Source of the DNA: Acridotheres tristis
Taxonomy: Eukaryota; Chordata; Aves; Passeriformes; Sturnidae
Reading direction: 5' to 3'
Assembly (NCBI GenBank): GCA_037013685.1
Contig: CM072893.1
Location: 20,355,736-20,419,735 of the forward strand
Length of the DNA stretch: 64,000 nt
Shown here: piece after piece, positions 52,121 to 63,088 of the stretch
Layout of the letters: each line of letters starts with the position of its first letter
How positions within the stretch are numbered: position 1 is the first letter of the stretch
The notes under the pieces: generated by a model
Databases searched by the model: none
What the model saw: the letters and a program-made list of their open reading frames with translations, nothing else
Told to the model about the DNA's origin: nothing
Program-made: the position numbers and the translations under genes

Positions 52121-52126
52121 TTTATT
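52121..52126 (-). terminator. CYP26C1: Candidate CYP26C1 poly(A) signal
   Basis: The plus strand reads TTTATT, so a minus-strand transcript would carry AATAAA 1022 nt after the CYP26C1 stop. GT-rich CTGTTGCTTGTGT follows, a suitable downstream element. I found no canonical hexamer nearer the stop, so this is the best candidate, implying a 3' UTR of about 1 kb. Confidence 0.45.
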
Positions 52127-53147
52127 TTACATGGGAGAGAAATACCCTGTGGGGGTACTCAAAAGCCATCTAAAAGGGTGCCCTCAGCATCCACGTTGAG
52201 CCTTGGTTACCACTCTCTGGATGGATGCATGGAGCTGCTGTCCTGACACCTTCCCTGGCAGAGCTGGGCTGACAAAGGTGACAGAGTCAGTCTGGCCAGA
52301 CAGCCAGCTACTGCAGGGCCTGTGTCACCTTGCAAATGTTCCCTCTGCAATAGGAACAGCATCACCAGGAACAAGAGACTTCCTACCACAAATCAGACTT
52401 ACTCAGAAATGTTTTCTAAACATTTGCTCCCCAAAGCCCCCTCCCCTGCTTCAGTCCAATCTCATGGGCAGGCTGTGGCTGGGGAGAATATCCTGGGGAT
52501 CTCAAAGGAGGCTTCATGGCAGACCCTAAGCAGCAGCACAGTGCTCAAGCACGATGTGCACAGCTACTACTAGTGGGTGAATGAGAGATGTCCTCTTTGT
52601 GCCAGCTCTAATGGGAAGTGCATGAATGAGATTAAATATTTACAATAAAAACCACTTTACACCCTATTATTCTAGCTAGAGTTGATGCTGTGGATTGGGC
52701 AACTCTGGCTTGTGTTTTCCTGCAGAGCCCCCTACCTTCCCTCTTTTCTCATCTAAAAAGCTACAGTGTGCAGGATATTTGTCCTGCTTCTCCTATATCA
52801 CACCTACAGGAGACAATCCTGGGGGTCTTAGCTGTGGGTCTGGGAGTTTTGCTCCCCATCTCTGGTAGCTGGGGGCCTGTATGGGGCAGGGGCTGACTGA
52901 GCCACCCTGCCAGCAGCTTCAGCAGGTTTTGCCCCAGTGCTCATGAGTGGGACTGTGCAGGACACCCTACTGCAGCACCCTGCACACCCCACCAGCCTGT
53001 ACCCCAGGAGAGGAAAAATAGAAAGACCTTTAAGGTTTTGTTTGGCAGTGACCCAGCAGCACACCCAGCCTGGGGCAGCAGAGATCTGCTCCCAGCAGCT
53101 GTGGAGGGCCATTGGCTCCAGACTGAGGAGAGCAGTGTACCCCTGGC
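52127..53147 (-). other. CYP26C1: Probable CYP26C1 3' untranslated region
   Basis: This is defined only by the stop codon and the candidate AATAAA. No gene is seen on either strand; short open frames here have no recognisable homology. Confidence 0.4.
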
Positions 53148-56100
53148 TCAGGCCTCGTGGCCTTGGCTGGACTGCAAGGGGTGGAAGTAGAGCTGCAGCC
53201 CATCATCGACAGGGTGCACGATGGGCACGGTCTGCATGGTGGGGTAGCCAGGGGTGGCCAGCTCCCAGCGGGCCGTGCTGACCAGCTCAATGGCCAGCAG
53301 CTTGAGGATGGCCTGTGCCAGCTCCTTCCCGATGCAGCTCCGTGCCCCTCCCCCGAAGGGGATGTAGTGGAACCGGCCTGCAGCCTCCGGCCGGCCGGCC
53401 CCGAAGCGGTCTGGGTCAAAGCTGCTGGGGGCGCTCTGGTAGACAGCAGCGGTCTCGTGTGTGTCACGGATGCTGTACATGACGCTCCAGCCTTTGGGGA
53501 TCTGGTAGCCCTGGGGAGGGAGAGAAGAGGGTGGAGAGACTGTTAAATACCTGTGCTACTGGACGGTGAGCAGAGGGTGCCTGGGGACAGCCCCATTGCA
53601 CTGCTCACCTGCTCTGCACTTCCTTTTTTCCCCAGCCCAACTGGGACCCACAGAGGTTGCTGGGTGACACTTCCCCTTGAGCTGCACTGCCAAGCACCAC
53701 CACTGTGTTGGACACAGAGTGCTTGCACACAGCGGCAGGCAGCAGCTCTTAGCAGCCTGCCAGAGTGGGAGGCACTTACATCGAGCTCAAAAGTCTGCAG
53801 TGCCGTCCTGTAGCCTCCGGAGACTGGGGGCAGCACCCGCAGCACCTCCTTGATCACACAGTCCAGGTAGCGCAGGCGGCTCAGCTTCTCCAGGCTGATG
53901 TCTGAGGTGCAGTGACAGCTTTGCCCTGCTGGTGCCAGGAGCTGGGGGCCGGTGCAGGGCTTGCTCCGGGGGACAGATGGCTCCAGCAGGGCACTGGGCT
54001 GGAGGGAATCTTCCTCCACTGGGGCTGGGGGCTGGCTCTGGTCCTTGTGAAGGTCTTTGACCATGGAGCGGGAAAGTGGTTTCTCTCTGTCCCTGCTCTG
54101 GATGGTCAGGGTGTCCAGGCAGGGTCCTGCAGGGCAGCACTGACTCTGCTGGTACAACTCATGGGACATCAGCTCCTGCCTTATTTTTTCAATCACTGAG
54201 GGGTGCTTCAATAGCAGGAGGATCAGAGAGGTGCTAGCACTAGCCGTGGTGAAAAAAGCAGCAAATATGAGCTCAATTGCTGATTCCTGGGAGAGGAATG
54301 AAAATGACAAGTTTGAGTAACATTTCAAAATGATTGTGTCTCAGACTGTTCTCACCTTTTGCAGGTTTTGCCCCTGTGCAGAGGGGGCACTCTGCTCTCC
54401 CCAAACCTGCACCCATCCTAGGTTGGCAGAGACCAAAGCATTTCTGTATGAACTGGACATCCACTTGCCAAGTGACTGATGCAGAGCCACAGCTGGGATG
54501 AGTACACATTACTCCAATCCAGCTCTTCTGAGGTTCCCTTACAAGATTTACCAATTTTAAGGTGGCACTTTGGCATGCATTATAGCACACTGAGTGAAGT
54601 CCATTTCAGGTATTATACTTATCTTCCTCTGCCAATTCCCCTTTGCACCCAGATTTTACTTTTCTGCCCAGGCAGTGGTTTATGCACAAATTCTGGATGG
54701 GCTGGCAGCTAAAATGGGTCGGATTTGATCCATCTCCAGTTATGCTTGATCTCATCAGGGAGGGGATAAGGGGACAAGGCAAGAGTCAAAAGCATAAAGG
54801 CCTCTCTGCTAGAACAGGTCAGCCTGAGAAGTGCTGTAGCCAGCAGGGAGCACACACCAGGCTAAGGACTTGCTTGCTTTTCAAGCTGTACAGTCTGAAG
54901 CATAGCAGAGATCCCAATAGCTCCACAGCAGGTGTACCCATAATTATGAGGTTAACCAGCTCACATACATGGACCACAGCACAGTCAAATCTAATATGTG
55001 CCTTGTCCAAGGTCAGGGGTCCCCCTGCAGCCTCCCAGCCTTGGTGGGACTGTCTGCAGGGTCTATATGGAACAGCACATGCCAGGTTGCTGGAGGCTGT
55101 TTGCAGCACCCTCTGATCAACTTTGATCAATGGTTTTCCAAAAGTTAAGCGTTGCCCAGAGCTGGTTCGTGGCATGTCACATCTCTGACAGCAAACATAA
55201 TGCTCAAACCTACAGCACCGTCTGAAGGTGCCAATGGCTCCATAGCACAGGGCTGGGAGTGCTGAGGCCAGAGACAAAAGCCAAGGAGAAGCCAAAAGGG
55301 GGAGTCCCAGGAACTGCCCCTCCGGGAGGCCTGGGACCTGACCAGTATTACAGAGCTCTAATTGCTCCAGCCCAGGGGCAAAGAGGAGCAAAATCCTCCA
55401 GGGACACAGAGCAGTTTCCTTTCACATGACTCTGTCTGGACTTTAAATGATTTTGACACAGCTGGTTCTAGAGAGATGAAGCCACAAACACAGAGAACAC
55501 TTGAAGACTGAAGGTACTTGGATTCAAGTCTGATAAAGTCAAGGATAATGTAACAAAGATGACTCTTTGCTACCATCCTTAGTGCCATATATTGGCTGGA
55601 CTAGATGCTTTTGCCAAAGAGCAGGTCTCAAGGGCATCTTTCAGCTGAAATAAAACCCCTGGAACAACAGATCCCTGTCAACCCCTATCACACCTCCTGC
55701 AGGCATTAGCAGGAATTTTTACATTCACAAGGTAGCAGACCCAGATGAAAAGAAACCTCTCAGTTCCACCACATGCAATTAAACCCCAAGACATTTCAAT
55801 AGCATGCAAGGAATTTAGGGCAAGCTCTTAGGTTTGAAATAACAGCCCTTATGCTCTTTGCATCAACCTCTGACAGTGCTGCTGCAGAGGTTGTGTCACA
55901 GCTGCTGTCAGAACTTTCCCTCCCTGCTTCTACAAGGCCAACAGAACCAGTGTCTGGAAGGCAGGATATTCCCAAGCTTCTTCACCAGTACTGTCCCTGT
56001 CCTGGGAGGCAGAACAGTCAGCATTACACCCAGCCAGTGACAGCATTATTATGCAGGATGGAGTTTTTCAAAATCTTCCCAAGGCTTAAGATACTTTAAA

Positions 56101-59100
56101 ACAGTATTGTTGGCAAAGCAATATTTTTTAATGACCTTTACATTTCAAGGGCCCTGGTGAGTTCATGGCAGCAGTACAAATCACAGTGTATTTAGGAAAA
56201 TTTCTGGGAAAACTGTCTTTCCAGATCATTTGAACAAAAAAAGCAGATTAGGGACTAGTTTGTGCCAGTGTCTGGAGAGTCTCTCAAAGATAGATATATC
56301 TACAACTGAGATAGCTTTGGACTTTTTATCCAATTACACTATTTCATTAAATGAGACCTCTACTACTGTTTTATTAGGGTAGAGAATATTGCCATAATTG
56401 CAAGCATAGGCAGTTCAGTTTGCAAGTAATTTTGTTAAATACAGAAATTTTCTAACCATAAAGGTACAGAACAACATATGAATATATTATAATTTGAATC
56501 AGCTGGCCCAAGATCACTACCATGTAACTCAGTCCACGTTATATTTAATATCTCCTTATTCAATTTGTGGTTAGAGCCAGGCACATGATGAGATATTGTG
56601 AAATTATTCTTGCATAATATTCACGTGAATATTAGCAGAAATTAATTAATCTTAATCACATTTTGAATCTGTCAATTATTTTTAAAAATTACATTATAAT
56701 AAAAATTGTTAGAATAAATAACATAATAAATAATTAGAATAAAATTAATTTAGTAATATATGCTGGTTCTAATTCTATCTAATAGTTGCTCAAAGTTTTT
56801 CAAATATTTTAGATTTTGAGGTTCCTTTTTTCAAAATATTTATAAAACATTAGTTTTTGGATAGTTATCCTGAAATACTTATATAAACAGTAAAACTACG
56901 TTTAAACTATATTCAAATACTTTAAAACCATATCCAGCTGCTGTACCCATGCAAAACTGCTCCAAAACTTGTTATATGAATGCAATGTCATCTATCATTT
57001 ACTGACACCAAGTGAGCTGGAACTATGAATGATCCAGTACTAATGACGATTCTTTACTCAAGATCCTTGGAAAAACACTCGCCACATTCCCTTGGTGGTT
57101 TTAGCTCAGCAAGGACTACAGGGTTCATCCCTATGTCAGAGTCATCCATCATATTTCATCACAGCAATCCACCAGCTACATGATCTGATGAATGAGGAGG
57201 TGATAGGGAATGACCCAGAATCCATCGTTCCATCCCTGGACCCATTCTGATTTATCACCTCAGAAATTTCTGGGCTCACAGCCCTGAGGAGTCCAGTGAT
57301 GTGATCTACACCCTGCCCTAGGCTGGGTTCTGGGCTGTATTTGAGAAGCACACAGATATTCTGAATATTTCCAAGAGAGTGTCCTGGAGGTTACTGAGTA
57401 CACAGACACGCAGAGCCTTAACCCAGCTAGGTGCTACCAGCACCCTACATCAGGCTGAAAGTTGGTGGCCATGAAGAGTAGAAGGGGCATTCATTCCCCT
57501 TTAAAAGGGTCTCTTCTAATGCAAACAGACACAAGACTACAAGAGCACGAGAGTGTGCTGAGTGCAGGTTCCCTCACTTGTGCAGGAACTGGTGTCCTCA
57601 TTGCTGGTAAGAGGCGGCCAGGAGCCAGCAGCTGGTGGTGGCCCCCACACAAGCCTCCTCCTGGCCCTCAGCCCATGTCTCTCAAACAGCCACCGAGTCA
57701 GGAGTGGCACTGCAAGGCAGAGTTCTCCTTACCTTTAGCTCCTGCATGGTGAATTCTTTGCCGTGCTCCTTGGCACTGTTCATTATGAAATCCAGAGCAT
57801 CGCTGTCATCTTCGGGGTTGTTTCTCTGCAGTTTTTCCTGTATAGCCTTCTCCATAAACTTATGGAGCATGTCCCGTGCTTTGATTCCCTGTGAGAGGCA
57901 CACACAGTTCAGGAGAACCTTAGGAACTGCCCCCCTCTCTAGAGAGACCAGGGGAACCCAAGTGTAGCAATCCCAGGACCTGTAACAGCAAGAACTGTTT
58001 AATCTGCTGCCGAGCCCCAGAGCCTTGCAAGGGGAAGCAGTTTGGGGAGAAATGAGGCACATTCTGTTGCCTTGCTGTTGTGAATCAAATAAAACAAGTC
58101 CCAAGAAACTCTCTGGGAGAAAAGACAGCAGTAAACCCATGCTACCAAGTTCAGAGGCATCTACACTGAGCAAACCTACAGTTGTGTCAGGTCCAAAAGA
58201 AGCTTATCCCAAGGGATAAGAAAAGGTAACGAGAAAACTGAGTCCAGACAGCAAGGCACGAATGGTACATGGGTATAGTGGATAAAGACACATTAATCAC
58301 AGTCAGCTCATCTTCAGGTGTGTTGCACTCCAGTGCAGCAAAACATCCATGTAAGATCTCAGCAAGTCAAGTGATCAGCAATGTCTTTGCAAAGTGGGAT
58401 GGATGGAGTCAGAGAGTGTACAACTCTATATAAAAATGTCTCCTGCAGAAGCCAGAAGAAATTTAAAATTAAAAATGGCCATGGCCAGATGTTGGGAAGA
58501 AGATACAAAGGCTTAGATTTGAGGTGGGAAGGATTGGACAAAGTAAACCGGGCAGGAAGAGAGGAGAAAGACAAAGGGACCTAAAGGCAAGTTGAAGATG
58601 TTGGTTTGGGGCCAGACAGGCTTTGGCTGACCTGAAAGAGGGTATAGGGTAGGAGGGAAGAAAGCTCATACTGGTAACAACCTGCAAAGGGAAACTGGAC
58701 AGGGAAAACAAGAGTTTTGGTGAAGAGTAGCAGGGAGGCTGGGGGAGAACTGGGACCGGCTGGGTAAGGTGATCCAATAGAGCAGAGCTCACAGCAGAAA
58801 TAAGAGATAAGGAAAGACCTGGCTAAAGTAGACAGGATATTTCAGCTGGGGCAAGGGGTGGAGAACTCAAAGCCAGAGGAGGGAGGAATGTGAGAGGAAG
58901 AATGGTACACAGGACCTATACCTAGAGCAGGAATGTGGAGAAGCAGGCAGAGGGGCAGAGAAGCAGGGAAGAACTGCAGGTTGAAAGAGGCAGAGGAGAC
59001 TGTCCCTCTCCCTGAGATGTCTCTGGGCTGCTGGACTATAAGGGACTGAGGATCATAAGAGGGTCTTAAGTTCTCAGCCCGCCTGAGTTGCAGAGGAAGT

Positions 59101-60397
59101 GCTAAGCTGAGGTGTGCTGTGCCCACCTGTCCTTGTGCTTATGCCCACAGACCCCTCTGCCATGGGCTGACAGGGGTTCAGATGGGATAAGATGGGACAG
59201 GGTCAGACATGATGGATTCATCAGAAGCAACATGTGGGATGAATGAGAAGAGGAGCCCTGTACTTTAAAAGGAGCTGGAGCCAGTGCTCAGAGGTGTTGG
59301 AAGCCAGCCAGCAGCAGGTGAGAAGTGTAGAGAGAAGGGGAAATGGCTGGGGAAGGTAAGACACCTCAGACCTAGAACTGGGCGTTGCAGATGTCCTGGC
59401 CCATCAGAAATGTCCCTTGGTGGGCCTAAGGACAGGGGGTCTGTGCTGCCAGGGCCCAGGCCCTGCCCCCGGGCAGAGGGAGCAGTGCAGGCGGCAGTAC
59501 CTTGCGCAGCCCACTGAAGGGTATGTTGAGGGGCAGGGAGAAGAGGTTCTCCACCAGCTGTTCAAAAGTTTTGGCCAGATCCTTGAACTGCTTTTCCTCC
59601 AGGCGGAGCCCCAGCAGAATCCGAGCTGCAATGCGGAAAGTTAAGGTTTTAGCGGAGGAATAAACTGCGATAGAGCCTGGCTCCATGCACCAGCCCCGCA
59701 GCTCCCAGCTCACAACCTTCTGGATCCGCGGCAAGTAGCTCTCCAGGGCGGCACGGCTGAAGACTCTGGCCAGGATCTGGGAGGAGAAGGGGGGAAGAGA
59801 GGCAGGTGGTTAAAGCAGGGGGAGCACACCTGGCACCGAGGCCCAGGCCTGGGCCGGAGGTGCCGCCTGGGCTGTGTGCCCTGTGGGGGTGGCTGTGAGG
59901 CTCACCTTGCGGCGCTGGCGGTGCAGGTCACCGGTGGAGCTGAGCAGAGTATGGGAGCCCAGGATGATCTGGGTGCTTTGGGGCCACTGCGTGCTGACCA
60001 GCGTGTGTTCACCCAGCAGGATCTTGCGGATGTTCTCAGCGCCTGTCACCCGCACCACCGGCCGGCCCAGGAGGTGGGTCTTGAAGACATTTCCGTACCT
60101 CTCCCGCCGAGAGCTGTGGAAGCGGGAGCCCTGGGGACGAGCTGCGGGTCAGCTCGTGGCTCCCGCCAGCCCCTTCCCACCCCGCCCCGTCCCCCGGCGC
60201 CTCACCTGGAGCAGCCAGTGCAGAGTCTCCCCGAAGAAGGGCCAGCCCATGGAGCCCTTGGGCAGGGGCAGGGCGCTGGCGCGGTCCCGGCTGAGGTTCC
60301 AGCGCAGCGCCCACAGGTGCCGGCACAGGGTGACCAGCAGAACCGGGGCCAGCAGCCCCAGCGCCGCCGCCTCGGGCCAGGAGAGCCCGGCCGGCAT
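53148..60397 (-). CDS. CYP26C1: Cytochrome P450 26C1 (retinoic acid hydroxylase), complete, 6 exons
   Basis: Known role of the family: an ER-bound P450 that hydroxylates all-trans and, unusually for CYP26s, 9-cis retinoic acid, acting in hindbrain, branchial arch and face patterning. Coding exons on the minus strand are 60206-60397, 59906-60130, 59501-59776, 57733-57888, 53780-54286 and 53148-53510, all GT-AG and phase 0, giving 572 codons. Landmarks are a hydrophobic N-terminal anchor at about residues 11-30, [23 protein letters not shown] with Trp113, the I-helix FAAFFTTAS near 291-299, ExxR as EVLR (430-433), FDPDRF (483-488), and the haem loop [10 protein letters not shown] with Cys511. 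Human CYP26C1 is 522 residues. The extra length lies mostly in a Ser/Pro/Gln/Cys-rich loop (about residues 325-411) before the ExxR helix, fully open and without splice-like sites. It lacks the intron that splits this region in CYP26A1, as expected of CYP26C1. Introns range from 75 nt to 3.4 kb. Confidence 0.95.
54287..57732 (-). other. CYP26C1: CYP26C1 intron 4
   Basis: The largest intron of the gene (3446 nt), with consensus GTAAGG donor and CAG acceptor. No nested gene is seen. A very AT-rich core lies at about 56.4-57.0 kb. A DR1-like AGGTCA-G-GGGTCC occurs at 55010-55022. TTGGCTGGACTAGATG near 55592 resembles a bird CR1 3' region but is too short to call. Confidence 0.8.
57889..59500 (-). 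other. CYP26C1: CYP26C1 intron 3
   Basis: 1612 nt. From about 58.48 to 59.35 kb the plus strand is strikingly rich in A and G, so the transcript is pyrimidine-rich over most of this stretch. No nested gene or recognisable repeat is seen. Confidence 0.75.
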
Positions 60398-60552
60398 CTC
60401 CTGCGGCGGCGGGGACGGCGCGGGTGGCGGCGGCTGTCAGGCACGGGGGGCCGGCGCTCCGGACTCGACTACGGGCGCTGCGCGACGGGCCCTGCCGGCT
60501 GCTGCCTGCCCGGCCCCGCTCGCCTCCTGCTGCCGGTTCGCCCCTCGGCCAC

Positions 60553-60561
60553 ATTTATATA
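60553..60561 (-). promoter_or_regulatory. CYP26C1: CYP26C1 TATA box
   Basis: The sense strand reads TATATAAAT, 156 nt upstream of the ATG. A start site near 60525 would give a 5' UTR of about 130 nt. A CRE-like TGACGTA (60598-60604, plus) lies about 45 bp upstream, and a second AT-rich element TTAAATATGC lies at 60610-60620. Confidence 0.75.
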
Positions 60562-60640
60562 GATATTGGCCACTTACGCCCGATCCACCTTCGGAGATGA
60601 CGTATCCGCTGCATATTTAAGCAGCGCGGCCAAGTGCGGT

Positions 60641-60647
60641 GATTGGC
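60641..60647 (-). promoter_or_regulatory. CYP26C1: CCAAT box upstream of CYP26C1
   Basis: The sense strand reads GCCAATC about 85 bp upstream of the TATA box, the usual position for an NF-Y site. It lies within the CpG island. Confidence 0.6.
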
Positions 60648-60949
60648 GCGGGAGGGCCGGGGACAGCGGCCGAGGGGCTCGGGGCGGCGGCGGGGCAGCC
60701 CCAGGGCTGGGGCCCGGCGCCCCCTCCCGCCCCCGTCCAGCCCTTCGGGGCGCCCGAGCCGGGGGCCGGACGGCCGCCCTGGGAGCGGGGTACCCTCCCC
60801 TCGGGCCAGCCTACCCAGGTAGCGAGTCCCGTCCCCGGCTCCCCCCAGCCCCCTCCGCAGATCCCCCCGGCCCGGCTTCCCGGCCCGCACCGCCGTCGGG
60901 GCCGCGCGGAGCCCCGGCCGCCTTCGGCGGGGGCAAATCACTAATGAGT

Positions 60950-60969
60950 CGGGACCTGCGCAGGTCCCG
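60950..60969. repeat. 20-bp perfect palindrome
   Basis: CGGGACCTGCGCAGGTCCCG at 60950-60969 equals its own reverse complement. It sits at the upstream edge of the CYP26C1 CpG island. It contains two inverted AGGTC-like half-sites and E-box-like CCTGC cores, so it could bind a dimeric factor. Confidence 0.9.
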
Positions 60970-61014
60970 CGAAACCGGCTCCGAGGCGTGTTCCGGTGTG
61001 TGAAATTAAACAGG

Positions 61015-62017
61015 AATACGGGTGAGGTTTATATTACTGTATTTAGACCGTCAATAACTTAAAAATACAGCGAAAATGTACATTATTTTTACACGTTCAA
61101 TTTGGTTTGTATTTGTTAGACATTCTCTTAGTGTCTAAAATAGCCAGGAGGGGACAGTGCAAAGAGACCAGTAGTGGGACAAAATGCTAATCGCTGGGAT
61201 GGGGCTGGCAGGAGAAAGCGCAAACTAACAAACAGATGCGGCACGAAACCAACAGCGGCGAACCTATTCCCTACTGCAACCTGGGATAAAGAACCCGAGA
61301 TCTTACAAAAGTACAGTTAGAAATAGTAACCCTGAGGAACAAAACCAAAACGAAACAACATGTCACATTATAAAGAACTAAAATGGTTATTTACAATCAC
61401 AACCTCAAGACTAAACCCTTTTGGAGAACAAAGCCTATAAGTCCTAATGCTAAATAGATATCAAGTCTAGTTCTCAGGTAGTTTTCAAAGGTACTAAAAA
61501 TCAGAAGACTTTATCATACCTCCAGACTACAAAACCTGGTATACAAAATTATGTCCAATCACTTTAAGGCTAATATACATTTAATGCAGGAAAACAATAG
61601 GCGGCATCCGAAACACAAGTATCTCAATGCTTAAAAACATTAAATTAGGATTCAACCAGAAAACAGCAACTAAGGGATCATTCTCAAATAATTCCTACTC
61701 AGAGCAAAATTTTGGACACCCTATCTGCAGATATTTAAATAACATATTTACAGTTCAGCTGTTCCATGTACAATGATTGCGCTGGTTTTTATTGTACAAC
61801 CTAATTTTTCACCATTTGTTTACAATATACAAAATAGTATTCGATCCATTAAAAATACGTACAAAGAATTGTTTGTTGAAGACTACATGTACAATCCATC
61901 TACTGCATTTTTCCTCTTCTCTGTCAAATAAAAGTCCTAACTGGCATCATCATTTGCTTAGTAGAAATAGTGGCTAAGAAACACCTCTTGATGTGAAATA
62001 CTGTTGATTTAAGAGGC
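61015..62017 (-). other. EXOC6: EXOC6 3' untranslated / downstream region
   Basis: AT-rich DNA follows the EXOC6 stop codon and stops sharply where the CYP26C1 CpG island begins. An AATAAA on the minus strand at 61788-61793 is a first poly(A) signal. Weaker ones (ATTAAA near 61580-61585 and TATAAA near 61028) could serve a longer form reaching close to the island. No gene is seen on either strand. Confidence 0.55.
61788..61793 (-). terminator. EXOC6: EXOC6 poly(A) signal AATAAA (candidate)
   Basis: The plus strand reads TTTATT, so the transcript carries AATAAA 225 nt beyond the EXOC6 stop. The downstream sequence is only weakly GT-rich, so longer alternative 3' ends are possible. Confidence 0.5.
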
Positions 62018-63088
62018 CTATGTGTGCTGAGACATACCATTCACTAAACTCCTAAGTTGCTTTACTACAGTCTCTATTAGCTTCTGCTTGTCACGGTCAT
62101 TCTTCCTGAACTGAGCAAAAATGTTGTTCTTTTTGCTGGAGTCTTTAATTCTAGAGAAATAAAAAAGCAAATGACAAACACATTAGAAACGTATATTGGA
62201 AAGGAAAAAACCGACTATTTAGATCAGTTTAACACTGTTGTTTTTTTGATCGTTCTGCTAATAAGAACTGAAAGATTACAAGACCCATTCACTATGTGTT
62301 CTTAAATTAAACTTCTGCAATGCAGAATTCGTTTTAACGAATACTTTACAAATAACCTGTAAGTATTAACCAAAAGCCCCTTCAGCAGGACCCTGATCCT
62401 ACCAATTGCCTCAGGAGAGAAGCAAGTCAGAAAACCCGTTAGTATCATCTGCTTCCATGGTAAATTCAAACTCGGTGAATAGGGAGTTTTGTTCACCGTC
62501 AATAACGGGCATCTATATTGCTGATTTCCCATATCAACGGATACAAAAACGAAATTCGGGAAATTCTAAGTTACAGAAATAATATTTTGTAACAATATAG
62601 GCGATACATACCCTCTGTGAACTCTGCAAAGACATTTTCATCGCGGGCAGGAGAGAAGAGAAAACACTGTTAGAAAGCGTATTTAAACCGCAATGTGCTT
62701 TGGTGCGGTTTTTACCAGCAGGTTGGTACCGAGATGCCGGTACCGTGCCCTGCTCACCCTGCCCTCCCTGCCCGCCAGCCGGGCCGGCCGAACGCTCGCA
62801 TCGGCTTCACCACGGCCAAAGCTGAGCGTGTCCCTTCCCCAGAGCGGCAATTCGGGCACCGCTGGCTGCTCCCGCGGCCCCGGCCCCGCCGCTCCCGGCA
62901 CGGCGGCTCCGGCCCCGGCTCCGGCGCCGCTTTGCATCCCCGCGCCGGCAGCTCCGGCCCGGCCCCCGCACTTACTTCTCCAGGAGCGTGAGGGCTGTGC
63001 TGGGGTTGACCCGCAGGTATTTGGAGGTGGCCTGTCCGTAGTCAGCCAGGTAGGTGGACCAGTCCCACACCATGAAGAGGTCCAGGAG
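62018..63088 (-). CDS. EXOC6: EXOC6 (exocyst subunit Sec15A), last two exons only
   Basis: Known role: Sec15 is the exocyst subunit that binds Rab GTPases on secretory vesicles and helps tether them to the plasma membrane. Two coding exons are visible on the minus strand. The first, 62976-63088 (113 nt), encodes LLDLFMVWDWSTYLADYGQA and on to STALTLLE. The last, 62018-62150, completes a Lys codon and encodes IKDSSKKNNIFAQFRKNDRD, KQKLIETVVKQLRSLVNGMS and QHT before a TAG. The acceptors are CAG and TAG and the donor is GTAAGT; the intron is 825 nt. The reading frame and the conserved C-terminus match Sec15 family proteins. Upstream exons lie beyond the right edge, so the gene is partial here. 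It is transcribed toward CYP26C1, as in human. Confidence 0.95.
62151..62975 (-). other. EXOC6: EXOC6 last intron
   Basis: 825 nt with canonical ends. The 5' (right) part from about 62740 is part of an intragenic CpG-rich patch; the remainder is AT-rich. No nested gene is seen. Confidence 0.8.

Larger units (their letters stand above)
59900..60985. promoter_or_regulatory. CYP26C1: CpG island at CYP26C1 5' end
   Basis: CpG-dense DNA covers exons 1-2 and the promoter and ends abruptly near 61.0 kb, where the AT-rich EXOC6 3' region begins. Frames open on both strands here from composition alone. It marks the CYP26C1 promoter. Confidence 0.75.

Noticed and set aside
55010..55022. DR1-like nuclear receptor site in CYP26C1 intron 4
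   Set aside because: The second half-site is imperfect, and such sites are common by chance. It is noted in the intron entry only.
55590..55650. TTGGCTGGACTAGATG, like a bird CR1 3' region
   Set aside because: Only about 16 bases agree, and the following sequence does not hold to the consensus.
60565..60569. CCAAT motif 4 bp from the CYP26C1 TATA box
   Set aside because: It is too close to the TATA box to be a normal CCAAT box. The one at 60641-60647 has the usual spacing.
59874..60620. Plus-strand open frame of 248 codons opposite CYP26C1 exons 1-2
   Set aside because: It is antisense to conserved exons in a CpG island and resembles no known protein, so it is an antisense shadow.
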